Source: Hydractinia symbiolongicarpus
Taxonomy: Eukaryota; Cnidaria; Hydrozoa; Anthoathecata; Hydractiniidae
Length of the DNA: 64,000 nt
Assembly: GCF_029227915.1 (NCBI RefSeq)
Contig: NC_079876.1
Span: 33,091,828-33,155,827 of the forward strand
Reading direction: 5' to 3'
The position numbers were made by a program, and so were the translations under genes. This document shows positions 61,501-64,000 of the stretch, piece by piece. The notes beneath the pieces are model-generated. The model had not been told where the DNA came from. It searched no databases and saw only the letters and a program-made list of their open reading frames with translations. Each line of letters opens with the position of its first letter. The stretch's first letter is position 1.

Positions 61501-64000
61501 GAGACGCTTAATGAAAGAGGTTTAATCGCCGGAAAACGAAAACCCGCGATTTCCCGTAAATCCCGGGCTTGGCCCGTATAGTCGAATGTATACAAAGAAA
61601 GTACCCTGTGAGTAAACTCGTTTCCAGAACGATTTTTTAAATTATTTTTTCACCACTAAAATGCATAAGACTTGTAGTTTTTAAAAATGTTTTCATTTTT
61701 GATGAAACGCTGAATAAAAGAAGTTTAATCGCCGGCAAACGAAATCCTGCGATTTCCCGTAAATCCCGGACTCGGCCCGTATAGTCAAAAGTATACAAAG
61801 AAAGTACCCAGGGAGTAAACTCATTTCCCGAACGATTTTTTAAATTATTTTTTCACCACTAAAACGCATGAGACTTGTAGTTTTCAAAAATGTTTTCATT
61901 TTTGATGAGACGCTGAATAAAAGCAGTTTAATCGCCGGTAAACGAAAACCCGCCATTTTCCGTAAACCCCGGACTCGGCCCGTATAGTCAAAAGTATACA
62001 AAGAAAGTACCCAGGGAGTAAACTCATTTTCCGAACGATTTTTTAAAATTATTTTTTCACCACTAAAATGCATAAGACTTGTAGTTTTTTAAAATGTTTT
62101 CATTTTTGATGAAACGCTGAATAAAAGAAGTTTAATCGCCGGCAAACGAAATCCTGCGATTTCCCGTAAATCCCGGACTCGGCCCGTATAGTCAAAAGTA
62201 TACAAAGAAAGTACCCAGGGAGTAAACTCATTTCCCGAACGATTTTTTAAATTATTTTTTCACCACTAAAACGCATGAGACTTGTAGTTTTCAAAAATGT
62301 TTTCATTTTTGATGAGACGCTGAATAAAAGCAGTTTAATCGCCGGTAAACGAAAACCCGCCATTTTCCGTAAACCCCGGACTCGGCCCGTATAGTCAAAA
62401 GTATACAAAGAAAGTACCCAGGGAGTAAACTCATTTTCCGAACGATTTTTTAAAATTATTTTTTCACCACTACAACGCATGAGACTTGTAGTTTTCAAAA
62501 ATGTTTTCATTTTTGATGAGACGCTTAATGAAAGAGGTTTAATCGCCGGCAAACGAAATCCCGCGATTTCCCGTAAATCCCGGGCTTGGCCCGTATAGTC
62601 GAATGTATACAAAGAAAGTACCCAGGGAGTAAACTCATTTCCCGAACGATTTTTTAATTTTTTTTTTACCACTAAAACGCATGAGACTTGTAGTTTTCAA
62701 AAATGTTTTCATTTTTGATGAGACGGTTAATGAAAGAAGTTTAATCGCCGGCAATCGAAAACCCGCGATTTCCCGTAAATCCCGGGCTTGGCCCGTATAG
62801 TCGAATGTATAAAAAGAAAGTACCCTGTGAGTAAACTCATTTCCCGAACGATTTTTTAAATTATCTTTTCACCACTAAAACGCATGAGACTTGTAGTTTT
62901 CAAAAATGTTTTCATTTTTGATGAGACGCTTAATGAAAGTGGTTTAATCGCCAGCAAACGAAAACCCGCGATTTCCCGTAAATCCCGGGTTTGGCCCGTA
63001 TAGTCGAATGTATACAAAGAAAGTACCCTGTGAGTAAACTCATTTCCAAAACGATTTTTTAAATTTTCTTTTCACCACTAAAAGCATGAGACTTGTAGTT
63101 TTCAAAAATGTTTTCATTTTTGATGAGACACTGAATAAAAGAAGTTTAATCGCCGGCAAACGAAAACCCGCCATTTCCCGTAAACCCCGGACTCGACCGG
63201 TGTAGTCAAAAGTATACAAAGAAAGTACCCAGGGAGTAAACTCATTTCCCGAACGATTTTTTATATTATTTTTTTACCACTAAACGCATGAGACTTGTAG
63301 TTTCCAAAAATATTTTCATATTTGATGGGACGCTGAATAAAAGAAGTTTAATCGCCGGCAAACGAAAATACGCGATTTCCCGTAAATCCCGGACTCGGCC
63401 CGTATAATCAAATGTATACAAAGAAAGTACCCAGGGAGTAAACTCATTTCCCGAACGATTTTTTAAATTGTTTTTTCACCACTAAAACGCATGAGACTTG
63501 TAGTTTTCAAAAATGTTTTCATTTTTGATGAGACGCTTAATGAAAGAGGTTTAATCGCCGGCAAACGAAATCCCGCGTTTTCCCGTTCATCCGGGGCTTG
63601 GCCCGTATAGTCGAATGTATACAAGGAAAGTACCCAGGGAGTAAACTCATTTCCCGAACGAATTTTTAAATTTTTTTTTCACCACTAAAACGCATGAGAC
63701 TTGTAGTTTTCAAAAATGTTTTCATTTTTGATGAGACGCGTAATGAAAGAGATTTAATCGCCGGCAAACGAAATCCCGCGTTTTCCCGTTAATCCGGGGC
63801 TTGGCCCGTATAGTCGAATGTATACAAGGAAAGTACCCAGGGAGTAAACTCATTTCCCGAACGATTTTTTAATTTTTTTTTTCACCACTAAAACGCATGA
63901 GACTTGTAGTTTTCAAAAATGTTTTCATTTTTGATGAGACGCTTAATGAAAGAGGTTTAATCGCCGGAAAACGAAAACCCGCGATTTCCCGTAAATCCCG
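58560..64000. repeat. Family IV block (type B-rich)
   Basis: Monomers with CCGTTCATCCGGGG are at 59731, 61149 and 63583, and monomers with the two-base-shorter ACTAAAAGCATGAG at 59231, 60446, 60648 and 63082. These give units of 1417-1418 bp (7 monomers) and 2434 bp (12). A two-monomer (406 bp) duplication with CCGAGCGATT starts the block at 58587 and 58993. The array runs off the right edge. Confidence 0.88.
60648..63081. repeat. Family IV unit, 12 monomers (2434 bp)
   Basis: It contains a two-monomer duplication of 407 bp (TGCATAAG at 61661 and 62068; AAGCAG at 61921 and 62328). The odd base comes from TAAAATTATT, a one-base insertion making a 204-bp monomer. The next copy begins at 63082 and is cut by the window edge. 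Confidence 0.87.

Larger units (their letters stand above)
1..64000. repeat. Tandem satellite array, about 203-bp monomer, fills the window
   Basis: Every stretch read can be aligned to one monomer of about 203 bp. All monomers face the same way, and I saw no inversion, transposon or unique insert. Variant monomers of 202 and 204 bp come from single-base indels, and two deleted forms lose 12 or 29 bp. Neighbouring monomers differ at several diagnostic sites, while monomers several units apart are often nearly identical, which defines higher-order repeats. Arrays of this type are known from centromeric and pericentromeric heterochromatin of eukaryotes; assignment to a centromere here is inference. 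I do not recognise the family. Confidence 0.97.

Noticed and set aside
1-64000. CRISPR array or other prokaryotic repeat
   Set aside because: There are no unique spacers between short repeats. The whole 203-bp unit repeats with point variants.
1-64000. Tandem array of transposons or tandem genes such as 5S rRNA or histone genes
   Set aside because: No terminal repeats, target-site duplications, polymerase III internal boxes, tRNA folds or conserved frame were seen in the monomer.
1-64000. Telomeric or subtelomeric repeats
   Set aside because: No TTAGGG, TTTAGGG, TTAGG or similar short tandem motif was seen.

Overview
The whole 64 kb window is one uninterrupted tandem satellite array. A monomer of about 203 bp repeats head-to-tail in a single orientation roughly 315 times, from the first base to the last. 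I found no protein-coding gene, tRNA, rRNA, transposon, CRISPR array or unique-sequence spacer. Monomer diversity, higher-order repeats (HORs) and the scale of the array point to eukaryotic centromeric or pericentromeric heterochromatin. I do not recognise the satellite family and cannot name the taxon. The reference monomer used here (22101-22303) has about 36-37% GC by hand count. It keeps about 12 CpG dinucleotides, more than its composition predicts, so the array shows no heavy CpG decay.

Two ancestral monomer haplotypes recur. Type A has CTGAATAAAAG, then GGACTCGG, then TCAAAAG, then CCCAGGGAG. Type B has CTTAATGAAAG, then GGGCTTGG, then TCGAATG, then CCCTGTGAG or CCATGTGAG. Recombinants between them mark block boundaries. 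Monomers are ordered into HORs whose unit length changes repeatedly.

Layout: 1-480 is the edge of a family III block that probably continues to the left. 480-8330 is family I, a 10-monomer HOR of 2029 bp plus shortened derivatives of 9, 3 and 7 monomers. 8330-20700 is family II, with 5-, 8- and 11-monomer units; it is interrupted at 14245-17733 by a near-identical copy of the family I/II junction at 6330-9818. 20700-22100 is transitional. 22100-51930 is family III, whose spacing between marker monomers runs 12, 14, 10, 10, 9, 6, 9, 8, 7, 7, 5, 21 and 7 monomers. 51930-53160 is an island of family IV monomers. 53160-58560 returns to a family III derivative with 7- and 11-monomer units. 58560-64000 is family IV.

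Nothing here works as a set of genes. The biology visible is array evolution: unequal exchange in whole-monomer steps, small indels that become fixed inside amplified units, and longer-range transfer of multi-kilobase blocks. Every monomer carries a strong short dyad symmetry, and many carry a second GC-rich one. These are the best candidates for a sequence-encoded structural function. Short open frames exist on both strands, but they are translations of the satellite: 203 is not divisible by 3, so each successive monomer shifts frame.

All unit lengths were obtained by locating diagnostic variants by eye and subtracting coordinates. Block edges are good to about 20-50 bp. Homology between blocks was sampled at diagnostic positions rather than aligned base by base.
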